From: Aquimarina aggregata
GTDB lineage: Bacteria > Bacteroidota > Bacteroidia > Flavobacteriales > Flavobacteriaceae
Direction: 5' to 3'
DNA: 64,000 nt
Assembly: GCF_001632745.1 (NCBI RefSeq)
Contig: NZ_LQRT01000006.1
Span: 62,001 to 126,000 of the forward strand
Part shown: piece after piece, positions 46,717 through 55,206 of the stretch
How the letters are laid out: each line of letters begins with the position of its first letter
How positions within the stretch are numbered: position 1 is the first letter of the stretch
Program-made: the position numbers and the translations under genes
Notes under the pieces: model-generated
The model's input: the letters and a program-made list of their open reading frames with translations, nothing else
Database searches by the model: none
Told to the model about the DNA's origin: nothing

Positions 46717-48108
46717 ATGAACACATTTCCAAATGATTTTATATGGGGTACCGCTACTTCTTCTTATCAAATAGAGGGTGCTGCAACAAAAAATGGCAAA
46801 GGGCCTTCTATTTGGGATGCTTTTTCGAGTATTCCAGGTAAAACACATAATGGCGAAACAGGTGAAATTGCTTGTGATCACTATCATAAGTTCAAAGAAG
46901 ACATCCAACTCATGAAAGATCTTGGGATTAAAGCCTATCGTTTTTCAATAGCGTGGTCTAGAATTATGCCAACAGGAAAAGGAAAAATTAATGAAGAAGG
47001 AATTAAATTTTACTCTGAATTAATCGATGAACTTATAAAAGCAGATATTGTTCCTTGGGTGACTTTATATCATTGGGATTTGCCATTAGCGCTTCAATTA
47101 GAGGACGATGGTTGGTTAGGAGATTCAATATCGGATCATTTTGCCACTTACGCTGACTTATGCTTTGAACGTTTTGGAGATCGTGTAAAAAACTGGATAA
47201 CCCTAAATGAACCTTGGGTTGTTGCCATTCTTGGTTATGGACAAGGTGTATTTGCTCCTGGTAGAGTTTCTACTTCTGAACCGTATTTAGCGGGTCACCA
47301 ATTAATTCTTGCTCATGCTAAGGCCGTACATATCTATAGAAAAAAATATAAACATCAAAAAGGCCAAATAGGGATCACTAATAATTGTGACTGGAGAGAA
47401 CCCCTTACAGATAGTAATGAAGATAAAGAGGCTGCAGAAAGAGCTTTACAGTTTTTTCTGGCTTGGTTTGCAGATCCTATATACAAAGGAGATTATCCTG
47501 AAACAATGAAAGAACGTTTAGGAGATAGATTACCAAAATTTTCTTTAGAAGAACAAAAAATGATTAAAGGCACTTCTGATTTTTTTGGATTAAATCACTA
47601 TACTACAATGTATGCAGCCCATGATGATGGTAGTCCTAAAGACCGAAATGTTTATGGAAATGGTGGTATCTCTGAAGATCAAGAAGTGGATCTGTCGTTG
47701 GATAAAAATTGGGATCTTACTTTAATGAACTGGGCTGTTGTACCTTGGGGATGTAAAAAAATGTTAGAATGGATCGATAATCGTTATGATAAACCAGAAA
47801 TTTACATTACAGAAAACGGATGCGCCTATGCCGATCAACTCATCGACGGAAAAGTTAATGATCAAGAACGTTTAGAGTTTTACAAAGGATACTTAAATGC
47901 CTGTCAACAGGCTATTGAAGGTGGCGTAAAATTAAAAGGTTATTTTGCATGGTCCTTTATGGATAACTTTGAATGGGCTTCTGGATACGACAAAAGATTT
48001 GGGCTACATTACGTAGATTTTGAAACACTACAGCGTAAACCAAAAAAATCGGCACTTTGGTTTAGAGAAGCAATAAAAAACAATAGCGCTAATATAGACT
48101 TGCTATAA
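46717..48108 (+). CDS. GH1 family beta-glucosidase-like enzyme
   Basis: 463 residues, retaining GH1 hydrolase. Acid/base Glu165 in TLNEPWV and nucleophile Glu366 in YITENGCAY; the N-terminal FPNDFIWGTATSSYQIEGA is the GH1 signature. No signal peptide, so it is cytoplasmic and acts on sugars imported by the upstream GPH symporter. Exact specificity (glucosidase, galactosidase or other) cannot be read from the sequence. Confidence 0.94.
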   Translation: MNTFPNDFIWGTATSSYQIEGAATKNGKGPSIWDAFSSIPGKTHNGETGEIACDHYHKFKEDIQLMKDLGIKAYRFSIAWSRIMPTGKGKINEEGIKFYSELIDELIKADIVPWVTLYHWDLPLALQLEDDGWLGDSISDHFATYADLCFERFGDRVKNWITLNEPWVVAILGYGQGVFAPGRVSTSEPYLAGHQLILAHAKAVHIYRKKYKHQKGQIGITNNCDWREPLTDSNEDKEAAERALQFFLAWFADPIYKGDYPETMKERLGDRLPKFSLEEQKMIKGTSDFFGLNHYTTMYAAHDDGSPKDRNVYGNGGISEDQEVDLSLDKNWDLTLMNWAVVPWGCKKMLEWIDNRYDKPEIYITENGCAYADQLIDGKVNDQERLEFYKGYLNACQQAIEGGVKLKGYFAWSFMDNFEWASGYDKRFGLHYVDFETLQRKPKKSALWFREAIKNNSANIDLL

Positions 48109-48190
48109 TTTTTTGATCCTTCTAAAATTCAAAAAATAGTTCTTATCTTCCGTGTTAAAAGAGAATAACTTTTAATACAAAAATAGCTCT

Positions 48191-48694
48191 ATGAGTATCA
48201 TAAGTATAAGGTTTGTTCAACTTACTTTACTATGCAGTATGCTTTTTATAACAAGCTGCAAAACAGTACTAGCACCAGAATATGATAAAGCTATTGTAGA
48301 GAGTGTTAGTGTTACAAGTCAAAAGACGATGAGTTTTGTGGCATCTGTAAGTAATGGTGTTACTCAGGAAACTTTTAAAAATCGAGAACCAATATACAAT
48401 TACTTAATAGGTGCTTTTGATGCATTAAAACTTCAGGCAAGAGCCAGACCTGTGCCTCGAAATGTAGCTACAAAACAAATTAACAAGCTCCTTAAAATCA
48501 AAGGGCATACAACTGTAAAAGATGAATATTACCCTAGTGCATTTGCATTTCAAAAAATAGCAGAAACACTAACTAAAATGAAAGATACCGATAGATCTAA
48601 AGGCATTAAACCATTTGCTGTAGAAGCATTTAAAGGTCAAATAGAAATCTTTCTTGATCAAGCAATAACCTATGAAAGCTTTTTAAAACGATAA
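48191..48694 (+). CDS. Lipoprotein, unknown function
   Basis: 167 residues with a lipoprotein signal ending LFITSCK (Cys23). The mature part is helical with conserved-looking basic stretches (LQARARPVPRNVATKQINKLLK). It begins an operon-like run: the next gene starts 4 bp after its stop, and the protease-nuclease fusion follows. No known family. Confidence 0.8.
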   Translation: MSIISIRFVQLTLLCSMLFITSCKTVLAPEYDKAIVESVSVTSQKTMSFVASVSNGVTQETFKNREPIYNYLIGAFDALKLQARARPVPRNVATKQINKLLKIKGHTTVKDEYYPSAFAFQKIAETLTKMKDTDRSKGIKPFAVEAFKGQIEIFLDQAITYESFLKR

Positions 48695-48698
48695 TATA

Positions 48699-49016
48699 AT
48701 GGACGAAAAAGTAGTAAATCTCATTACAGAGATTAAAAATGTTGCTTCTTTGATTTTAGAAAAAGACATCTCTAGTGTTAGAGGTTTTAGTGAACGCCAA
48801 GTAGAAGCTATTGCTAAACAAACTATAATTATTCAAAAAGGAGTTGAAAATGGCGATATTGATAAAGAATTAAAAGAATTCTTTTTAGATGGCTTAGAAG
48901 CTATGACAACAAATTTTGTAAATACACTTAAAGGTATTTTATCTGCAACCATAGAGACCGTTTGGAATGCTATTATTGATGTCCTTTGGAAAGTCATTGA
49001 TTCTACAGTGAAATAA
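48699..49016 (+). CDS. Small helical protein with amphipathic C-terminus
   Basis: 105 residues, predicted all-helical. The last 25 residues (ATIETVWNAIIDVLWKVIDST) form an amphipathic helix that could bind membranes. It starts 4 bp after the lipoprotein gene. Function unknown; the pairing with a lipoprotein and with the downstream protease-nuclease suggests a multicomponent system (inference). Confidence 0.78.
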   Translation: MDEKVVNLITEIKNVASLILEKDISSVRGFSERQVEAIAKQTIIIQKGVENGDIDKELKEFFLDGLEAMTTNFVNTLKGILSATIETVWNAIIDVLWKVIDSTVK

Positions 49017-49204
49017 CAACTTCTTAAATCTACGGAATTCTCAGTATTATTTGTACATGTAGAAAATTTTGTTTGACTATTCATCCTCTCCTAAACAACT
49101 GTATATCAATCATTTTCAATATACCTATTATTGGGTATTGAACTATGTCTTTAATGAAGATAATTTTGAAACAACAAATTATTATTCACTAAATACACCA
49201 CCAA

Positions 49205-51031
49205 ATGATCATCGTAGACCGCTTTTTAGAAAATCTATCTATAACAGAAAAAAGATATGAAAGAAGAAAAGATTACAGAACAGAAGTAAATGCACTCAAA
49301 CCTTCTGGAAAATACATTGACACAAGTCAACTTCTTAAAAGACTAGAATACAAAGGGTTAGAAAGTAATAGCGTTTTGTTTACAGATAAAATAACACGAG
49401 AACGACTTATTGGAACTGATGATTTACTAAATATTAATTTTTTATCAAAGGGATTGCATGCATCACATGCAGTAGGTCGTATCACAATTAACTCTGATAA
49501 CGGGCAAGGCTATGGTACTGGCTTTTTGATCGGGGAAAATTTAATGATTACCAATAATCATGTTATTACCTCTAAAAGTGATGCACATAAAAGCTATATA
49601 GAGTTTAATTATCAAGAAGATCAGAATTCATATCCCACAAATCCTGTTGCTTTTAATTTTGAACCAGATAAACTTTTTATAACATCAAAAGATCTTGATT
49701 TTACAATTGTATTTGTAAAAGGTGTCTCTTATGACGGAAGAAGTAATTTAACAGATTTTGGAAGTCTTAAATTAATTGAAGAAATCGGGAAATTGCAAAT
49801 AGGAGAAAAAGTATCTATAATTCAACATCCAAATGGAGAAAGAAAACAAATTGCTCTAAGGAATAATGAAGTAATTGATATTTTTGATCAATTTGTACAT
49901 TATAAAACTGATACTGAACCCGGATCATCGGGATCGTCTGTCTTTAACGAGGATTGGGAAGTAGTTGCGTTACATCATTCTGGTGTTCCAGAAAGAGATG
50001 CTAAAGGTAATATTCTTACTAAAGACGGAAGAATATGGAGTCATTTTGACGGGGAAGAAGCTATTAACTGGATAGCCAATGAGGGAATACGAATTAGCTC
50101 AATCATTAAGTACCTTCGGTTAAATGCTACAGAAAATCAAAAAGTCTTCTTACGTCAAATTCTACAAGGCAATAATCTTGTAAATGGCTCCATAAAAAGA
50201 CCCAGTATTGGGGTAGATAATGATTATTATAATAGTGAAAAGGATAATTTAAAAATCAAAGAATATTATACAACTATTGATCTAAATAATAATGATCAAT
50301 TATTTAATGACCTAAATATATTACTTCGTAGATCTCACCAAAATATTTTACCGTATAAGCCTTCTAAATATGTATATCCTGAAGTCGATGTACAAGAAAA
50401 CGGAAAAATTCGCAGTATTTACTCAGGAAAAGAATTTACAGTAGAAGAGCTTATACTAGAAGATGATCGAGTTGATTTAGAAAGGAAATCAAAATTATTA
50501 GAACTTAAGAAAAATAATAATCTAGTATTACTTGAAGATTATTCAGCCTCTATAGATAGCATAGAGTATAGTCTACCCTATAATTGCGAACATGTTGTCC
50601 CTCAATCTTGGTTTACCAAACGCAATCCTATGAAAGGTGACTTACATCATCTCTTTGCTTGTGAGTCTAGATGCAACAGTTTTAGAAGTAATATCCCCTA
50701 CTATGATTTTGCAGATTATAATCCTGCTCAAATTGAAGAAGTAGTTCAAGAAGAATGCGGAAAAAGAGAGGGTAAAAAATTCGAGCCCGAATTTAACAAA
50801 GGAGCAGTAGCTCGAGCCACACTCTATTATTTACTAAGATACCCAAGAATGTTAGATAATAATTATGACGAATCAAGACTAAACACACTACTACAATGGA
50901 ATCAAAAACACCCAGTAACTATTTATGAAAAACATAGAAACTATAAAATTCATCAAATGCAAGGCAATAGAAACCCTTTAATTGATTTTCCGGAATTGGG
51001 CGATAAGATTGATTTCAAGAAAGGATTATAA
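49205..51031 (+). CDS. Trypsin-like protease fused to endonuclease I domain
   Basis: 608 residues. After about 85 residues of unknown type comes a trypsin-like protease (about 86-290): His119 (ITNNHV), Asp163 or Asp165 (SKDLDF) and Ser242 in PGSSGSS form the triad. The C-terminal half (about 380-600) is an endonuclease I/NucM-type His-Me finger: NCEHVVPQSWF (His463), then KGDLHHLFACESRCNSFRS with HH at 481-482 and Asn491. Endonuclease I enzymes are normally secreted, yet no signal peptide is visible, so the fusion appears cytoplasmic. Possibly a protease-controlled nuclease in a defence or stress system (inference). Confidence 0.88.
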   Translation: MIIVDRFLENLSITEKRYERRKDYRTEVNALKPSGKYIDTSQLLKRLEYKGLESNSVLFTDKITRERLIGTDDLLNINFLSKGLHASHAVGRITINSDNGQGYGTGFLIGENLMITNNHVITSKSDAHKSYIEFNYQEDQNSYPTNPVAFNFEPDKLFITSKDLDFTIVFVKGVSYDGRSNLTDFGSLKLIEEIGKLQIGEKVSIIQHPNGERKQIALRNNEVIDIFDQFVHYKTDTEPGSSGSSVFNEDWEVVALHHSGVPERDAKGNILTKDGRIWSHFDGEEAINWIANEGIRISSIIKYLRLNATENQKVFLRQILQGNNLVNGSIKRPSIGVDNDYYNSEKDNLKIKEYYTTIDLNNNDQLFNDLNILLRRSHQNILPYKPSKYVYPEVDVQENGKIRSIYSGKEFTVEELILEDDRVDLERKSKLLELKKNNNLVLLEDYSASIDSIEYSLPYNCEHVVPQSWFTKRNPMKGDLHHLFACESRCNSFRSNIPYYDFADYNPAQIEEVVQEECGKREGKKFEPEFNKGAVARATLYYLLRYPRMLDNNYDESRLNTLLQWNQKHPVTIYEKHRNYKIHQMQGNRNPLIDFPELGDKIDFKKGL

Positions 51032-51054
51032 TTACTCAATAAAATCTAATAACT

Positions 51055-51570
51055 ATGACACAATCAGAATTAATAATCAAGTCACTAACCTCTGTTGTAA
51101 CTCTAGCAGGAATACTAATTGGGGTATATCAGTTTAATAAAGGACAAAGAAAATTACAAGAAAACGAACTAGAACAAAGGGCATTTGAACTCAAAAAAAT
51201 ACATCTGGGAAATCAGTTTGAAGCCATTTCAAAATTCAAAGAAATCCAATCAATTAAATATAAAGAAACTACCGAAACAATATCTAGTATAATTTATGCA
51301 GATGATTATCAATCCAAAGAATGTAAGCATGCTCTAAAAAGATTCTGGCAATTGTATTGGGTAGAATTATCTGCTGTAGAAGACCGTGAGGTAGAAGCTA
51401 AAATGGTAGAACTTGGAGAATTTATTAAAAAGCTTCAAAAAGTGAATTTTAAAAACATCTCGACAAACGATAAAAAACAACTGTACAGTTTAGGTTATTC
51501 TGTGGCACAAACAATAAAAAAGTCATCTAAAACTTGGGAACTTCCAGAAGGGTTTAAAAAACAAGAATAA
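51055..51570 (+). CDS. Membrane-anchored protein, unknown
   Basis: 171 residues: one N-terminal transmembrane helix (about 7-26, SVVTLAGILIGVYQF), then a charged helical cytoplasmic region with several Lys/Glu-rich segments. It begins 23 bp after the protease-nuclease gene and is likely part of the same unit. No family recognised. Confidence 0.8.
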   Translation: MTQSELIIKSLTSVVTLAGILIGVYQFNKGQRKLQENELEQRAFELKKIHLGNQFEAISKFKEIQSIKYKETTETISSIIYADDYQSKECKHALKRFWQLYWVELSAVEDREVEAKMVELGEFIKKLQKVNFKNISTNDKKQLYSLGYSVAQTIKKSSKTWELPEGFKKQE

Positions 51571-51764
51571 ATACGTTAGAAGAATTAAAAACACAAAATA
51601 GACACCTATATTCTAATCTTAAACAAAAGGATATTACTATCATAATTATAAAAGCTACCCCCAATTACTTTTATGAAAATAATAACCCTGTCGATAATAA
51701 AACCAAAAAAAACTTACCTTTATTATTTGTAATGTAGCTAACAAAAAATCGACAAACATCTCAT

Positions 51765-52613
51765 ATGATTAAGGAGTTTAAAGAATTTTCAACCGAAGCT
51801 TTATTAAAAGTAGCCGATGAAGAGTTGTTATTAGACTATAAAGTATCAAAACTAATTAGTCTTTATACTTTCATTTGGTCTAAAAATGGTAAAGTAATTA
51901 TCGAAATTGATGGAATTGTAACAACCCTAGAAAAAGATAGTATTGTTGTTCTAACTCCAAATCAATATTTTAAATACTTAAGCGGCTCTGATCTTATAGT
52001 TTATCAATTTAATCGTGAATTTTATTGTATTAAGGATCACGATAAAGAAGTAAGCTGTATGGGTGTTTTATTTCATGGCAACAGTGCCGTTTCTTTAGTT
52101 AAACTTGGTGTTTCTGAACGTAATAAACTAGAACAACTACATAGTGTATTTTTAGATGAACTTGATACTGTAGATACCATTCAGGCAGAGATGCTACGCA
52201 TGTTAATGGCCAGATTTATTATCACTACCACTCGTCTTATTAAGCAACAAAGTAATTTTGATCATGTTGAGGACCAAGGAGACTTGATCCGATCGTTTAA
52301 TATGCTTGTCGATACTCATTTCAGAAAAGAACATTCTGTAGCATTTTATGCAGAAAAATTGTTTAAATCACCTAAAACATTATCCAATAATTTTGTTAAA
52401 CTTAAGAAAAGTCCTTTGCAGATCATTCATGATCGCGTAATTTTGGAAGCCAAACGCCTACTTATATATACTGATAAAACTGCTAAAGAAATAGCCTATG
52501 AATTAGGTTTTGAGGATGCTTCTCATCTTAGCAGAATGTTTAAAAAGCATACATCATTTTCTCCGTCGGAGTTCAAAAAACAATTAAAATTAGAACCTCA
52601 AGGGAATTATTGA
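51765..52613 (+). CDS. AraC family transcriptional regulator
   Basis: 282 residues: N-terminal cupin-like sensing domain (about 25-135; GKVIIEIDGIVTTLEKDSIVVLTP) and C-terminal double helix-turn-helix (about 180-275; FKSPKTLSNNFVKLKKSPLQII, then AKEIAYELGFEDASHLSRMFKKHTSFSPSEFKK). Its stop codon overlaps the first copy of a conserved operator, and two further copies lie downstream in front of genes of this cluster, so it is the natural candidate for the regulator that binds them (inference). Confidence 0.93.
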   Translation: MIKEFKEFSTEALLKVADEELLLDYKVSKLISLYTFIWSKNGKVIIEIDGIVTTLEKDSIVVLTPNQYFKYLSGSDLIVYQFNREFYCIKDHDKEVSCMGVLFHGNSAVSLVKLGVSERNKLEQLHSVFLDELDTVDTIQAEMLRMLMARFIITTTRLIKQQSNFDHVEDQGDLIRSFNMLVDTHFRKEHSVAFYAEKLFKSPKTLSNNFVKLKKSPLQIIHDRVILEAKRLLIYTDKTAKEIAYELGFEDASHLSRMFKKHTSFSPSEFKKQLKLEPQGNY

Positions 52614-52667
52614 CAAATGTAAAGGAAAAAGCTCCATTCTATCACACCTAATTTTGTTGCAACTTTG
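52610..52667 (+). promoter_or_regulatory. Conserved operator and promoter, copy 1
   Basis: TTGACAA (52610-52616), then GGAAAAAGC at 52624-52632, CCATTCT at 52634-52640, and a -7-like box CAACTTTG (52660-52667) exactly 50 bp after the first base of TTGACAA. The same layout recurs at 53704 and 54010. Drives the gene at 52725. Confidence 0.75.
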
Positions 52668-52724
52668 TTGAACAAAAAAGTAAAATATATCATTGAAAAC
52701 AAATTTCGAATAAAGGGGATAGAT

Positions 52725-53210
52725 ATGAAAAATTTGATAATTAAAATTAAACTAGGATTACTCAGCATTTTGTTTTTGGCTTTTGCCGTAAGTAATGCCC
52801 AAACAAGATATGAAGAAGAGTTAGAGACTGTTTATCTAAATGACAATCTTGAAGAAGTTGTATACACAAATAATTTTAGTAATTATAACGAAAATTTAAT
52901 TTCTTCTGATGAAATTGATTTTAGAAAACAAATTAAAAAAGCAAAACTAGAAGGACGCTTTTTACTTTTTCTTTCGGAAAGAAGTAATTTAGAAATTTTG
53001 ACTGCAGGATATTTAAAAACTATTCGCAAAGGGGCAAATCGAAGTCGTGATGCTGAAGCTTTTGCTGCTTTTCTTAGAGATAAATTACCCGAATTAAAAC
53101 ATCAGTTTAAAAAAGACAATAATTTACAACAACTATATAGTGTTTCAAGAAAAAGTACTTTTAATGGTAAAATAGATGATTTGCCTAGTGTACTTTCTAT
53201 AGATTTCTAA
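52725..53210 (+). CDS. Exported protein, unknown function
   Basis: 161 residues from ATG 52725. An upstream in-frame TTG at 52665 lies inside the promoter, and the downstream ATG has AAAGGGG eight bases before it and a clean signal peptide (about 1-25, ending SNAQ), so this start is chosen. Mature part is Lys/Asp/Leu-rich and helical; no known domain. It is the first gene under the conserved operator and follows the AraC gene. Confidence 0.82.
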   Translation: MKNLIIKIKLGLLSILFLAFAVSNAQTRYEEELETVYLNDNLEEVVYTNNFSNYNENLISSDEIDFRKQIKKAKLEGRFLLFLSERSNLEILTAGYLKTIRKGANRSRDAEAFAAFLRDKLPELKHQFKKDNNLQQLYSVSRKSTFNGKIDDLPSVLSIDF

Positions 53211-53246
53211 AATCCCTTAAAAACGTAATCAACACAAACTCCAACC

Positions 53247-53618
53247 ATGAAAAAAATAGCACCCCTATTGCTACGAATTATCGTTGCAATTATTTTGATT
53301 CAAACACTTAGATTTAAATTTACAGCGCATCCTGATAGCGTATACATTTTTACAAAAGTTGGTTTAGAACCTTACGGAAGAATAGCCACAGGAATTAGTG
53401 AACTAATTGCTGGAATTTTGTTACTCATACCCAAAACTGCGTGGGTTGGAGCTATGTTAACATTAGGAATTATTGGTGGTGCCATAATGATGCATTTAAC
53501 CAAATTAGGTATCGAGATTAATGGAGATGGCGGTATTTTGTTTTTTACTGCTGTATTAACCTTTATATTAAGCGCCATTATTCTTTGGATAAAAAGAAAA
53601 GAAGTTAAATTCTTTTAA
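53247..53618 (+). CDS. DoxX-like membrane protein
   Basis: 123 residues, four transmembrane helices. The pattern (LLRIIVAIILIQTLRFKFTAHPDSV, a KVGLEPYGRIATGISELIAGILL segment, then MLTLGIIGGAIMMHLTKLGI) is that of DoxX/DoxD-like proteins, linked in other bacteria to quinone- or thiosulfate-related redox chemistry and stress. It is 37 bp after the exported protein gene and shares its promoter. A strong terminator follows. Confidence 0.88.
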   Translation: MKKIAPLLLRIIVAIILIQTLRFKFTAHPDSVYIFTKVGLEPYGRIATGISELIAGILLLIPKTAWVGAMLTLGIIGGAIMMHLTKLGIEINGDGGILFFTAVLTFILSAIILWIKRKEVKFF

Positions 53619-53655
53619 AAAACAAATTTAAAATTACATATTCTTATTATATAAA

Positions 53656-53690
53656 TAAAAGGCTTCTCAAGTTTGAGAGGCCTTTTTTTA
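53656..53690 (+). terminator. Rho-independent terminator
   Basis: GGCTTCTCAA and TTGAGAGGCC form a stem with a 2-nt loop and one mismatch, followed by a run of T, after the DoxX-like gene. Confidence 0.88.
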
Positions 53691-53703
53691 TATTCGGGAG
53701 TTT

Positions 53704-53761
53704 TTGACAAGCCGTCGGGAAAAACTACCATTTTTTCGCTTCTATTCATATCGCATCTTTG
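53704..53761 (+). promoter_or_regulatory. Conserved operator and promoter, copy 2
   Basis: TTGACAAG-N4-CGGGAAAAAC (53704-53725 region), then CCATTTT, and CATCTTTG (53754-53761) exactly 50 bp from the start of TTGACAA, as in copies 1 and 3. Drives the small gene at 53829. Confidence 0.75.
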
Positions 53762-53828
53762 TACTATAAATTAAAATAAATAGTAACTGATCCTTGTATA
53801 AATATTGGATCAATTAAAATAACAAAAG

Positions 53829-53984
53829 ATGACAAATAATAATAAATCAATTTTCAATCTAATCGAAATTTTTACTAAAGGAAGAAAAAAGGTAATTAAC
53901 GCTATATCACCAAAAACACATTGTGAACAAAAAGGTATTCATGATTTTTACTGTGATGTAGAACGCCCATTTGTTCAAAAATAA
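53829..53984 (+). CDS. Small protein, 51 aa, in the AraC-linked regulon
   Basis: A 51-residue gene (ATG 53829 to TAA 53982-53984) with a basic middle (TKGRKKVINAISPKTH) and two Cys (CEQKGIHDFYC). No signal peptide or transmembrane helix, no known family. Its reality is supported by the conserved operator and promoter about 70 bp upstream, shared with two neighbouring genes. Confidence 0.6.
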   Translation: MTNNNKSIFNLIEIFTKGRKKVINAISPKTHCEQKGIHDFYCDVERPFVQK

Positions 53985-54009
53985 AATGAAAAATTAAGGT
54001 CAGGAAGAT

Positions 54010-54067
54010 TTGACAAGTTATCGGGAAAAACATTCATTCTTTCTCATCCAAATCTACCTGATCTTTG
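54010..54067 (+). promoter_or_regulatory. Conserved operator and promoter, copy 3
   Basis: TTGACAAG-N4-CGGGAAAAAC with CATTCTTT downstream and GATCTTTG (54060-54067) again exactly 50 bp from the first base of TTGACAA. Precedes the AhpD-like gene. Confidence 0.75.
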
Positions 54068-54112
54068 TATCATCAAATAAAACAAACATTTAAAAAAATA
54101 AAATATATAATT

Positions 54113-54661
54113 ATGAGCACATTTAATGTTCCAACAAGAGAAGAAGTAAGCGCAAATAATCAAGCGATATTTGATAACCTGAATAAAGGATTAGGTTTTG
54201 TTCCTAATTTATTTGCAACATATGCACATAGTGACACTGCTTTAGAAAATTATTTAAACTTCTCTAATGCCAAAACATCTCTATCTGCCAAAGAAAAAGA
54301 AGTTGTAAATCTTGCTGTTAGCCAAGTTAACAATTGCCTATATTGTTTATCTGCCCACACAGCTATTGGGAAAATGAACGGATTTTCTGAAGAACAAATC
54401 TTAGAACTAAGACAAGGAAAAGCTTCTTTTGATACTAAATTAGACGCACTAGCTAAATTATCAAGAAATATTACAGAAAACAGAGGGGCAACTGACACAG
54501 AGGTATTAGAAAACTTTTTAAACGCAGGATACACTAAAGGTAGCGTTATAGATGTAATTTCATTAGTAGGTGACAAAACAATAAGTAATTATCTACACAA
54601 AACTACACAAGTACCTGTTGATTTCCCAGAAGCACAGCCACTTGAAGCGGCAAATGCATAA
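54113..54661 (+). CDS. Carboxymuconolactone decarboxylase/AhpD-like protein
   Basis: 182 residues from ATG 54113; a TTG in the promoter opens the same frame but cannot be transcribed. The AhpD-type peroxidase motif is Glu-rich helix followed by C75-x-x-C78-x3-H82 (NNCLYCLSAHTAIG). The family reduces peroxides or acts as alkylhydroperoxidase partner. It is under copy 3 of the operator, so probably induced together with the DoxX-like and small genes, consistent with a role in oxidative or electrophile stress. Confidence 0.93.
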   Translation: MSTFNVPTREEVSANNQAIFDNLNKGLGFVPNLFATYAHSDTALENYLNFSNAKTSLSAKEKEVVNLAVSQVNNCLYCLSAHTAIGKMNGFSEEQILELRQGKASFDTKLDALAKLSRNITENRGATDTEVLENFLNAGYTKGSVIDVISLVGDKTISNYLHKTTQVPVDFPEAQPLEAANA

Positions 54662-54685
54662 GGAGTAAAAAAAATAAATAAAAAA

Positions 54686-54724
54686 TTGTCATAACTAAGT
54701 AAGGTTCTCATTTTTTTATGACAA
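54686..54724. repeat. Inverted repeat before the cupredoxin-like gene
   Basis: TTGTCATAA and TTATGACAA, 9-bp perfect arms with a 21-nt spacer, between the AhpD-like gene and the next gene. It may be a terminator hairpin or an operator; each arm resembles the TTGACAA half of the regulon element. Confidence 0.45.
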
Positions 54725-54772
54725 AACAAACAAGTAATTAATAAAAATCATTTAAATTAAATTAGTAAAACC

Positions 54773-55141
54773 ATGAAAAACGTAATCACAGCATTAACAT
54801 TTATTTTAGCTATCACATTTAGCGCAACTGCTCAAGAAGTAAAAACTGTTTCTTTAGAGCAAACAAAAGGAGAATTTACTCAAAAAGGAATTACATTATC
54901 AGAAGGAAGTTATGTTTTTAACATCTCTAATAATAATGTAGGTACTGATGTAGGTTTTGTACTAGTAAAGAAAGGTCAAGACGCATCTGATGCTAAAAAT
55001 CATATAAAAGAAGCATACGTAACTAAAGTAGTTGCTGACGGAAAGACTGAAAGTTCTAAAACTGTTACTCTTAAAAAAGGAGAATACGAGTACTTTTGTC
55101 CTTTAAATAAAACACCAGCATATACTCTTACTGTAGAGTAA
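54773..55141 (+). CDS. Exported cupredoxin-like protein without copper ligands
   Basis: 122 residues, signal peptide to about 20 (ending SATAQ). The body follows the cupredoxin pattern (strand-rich; GSYVFNISNNNVGTDVGFVL) and ends with YEYFCPLNKTPAYTLTV. In blue copper proteins the Cys is followed by His and Met; here these ligands are missing and the loop is short, so it likely does not bind copper in the normal way. It follows the stress genes and has its own terminator. Confidence 0.82.
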   Translation: MKNVITALTFILAITFSATAQEVKTVSLEQTKGEFTQKGITLSEGSYVFNISNNNVGTDVGFVLVKKGQDASDAKNHIKEAYVTKVVADGKTESSKTVTLKKGEYEYFCPLNKTPAYTLTVE

Positions 55142-55161
55142 TTATCTTAGAAATTAGATAA

Positions 55162-55192
55162 AAAAAGCTTCCGTAACAGGAAGCTTTTTTTG
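55162..55192 (+). terminator. Rho-independent terminator
   Basis: AAAAAGCTTCC and GGAAGCTTTTT form an 11-bp stem with a 6-nt loop and T-tract after the cupredoxin-like gene. Confidence 0.92.
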
Positions 55193-55206
55193 TTTATTTT
55201 AGCGAT

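Noticed and set aside
49069..49260. 63-codon open frame before the protease-nuclease gene
   Set aside because: It overlaps the start of the clearly coding 49205 frame, its residue composition is unusual and no promoter or start context supports it.
52665..52724. TTG start 60 nt upstream of the exported protein
   Set aside because: The TTG is part of the promoter box; ATG 52725 has a good ribosome-binding site and signal peptide.
54065..54112. TTG start upstream of the AhpD-like gene
   Set aside because: It lies inside the -7 box of operator copy 3, so it cannot be in the transcript.
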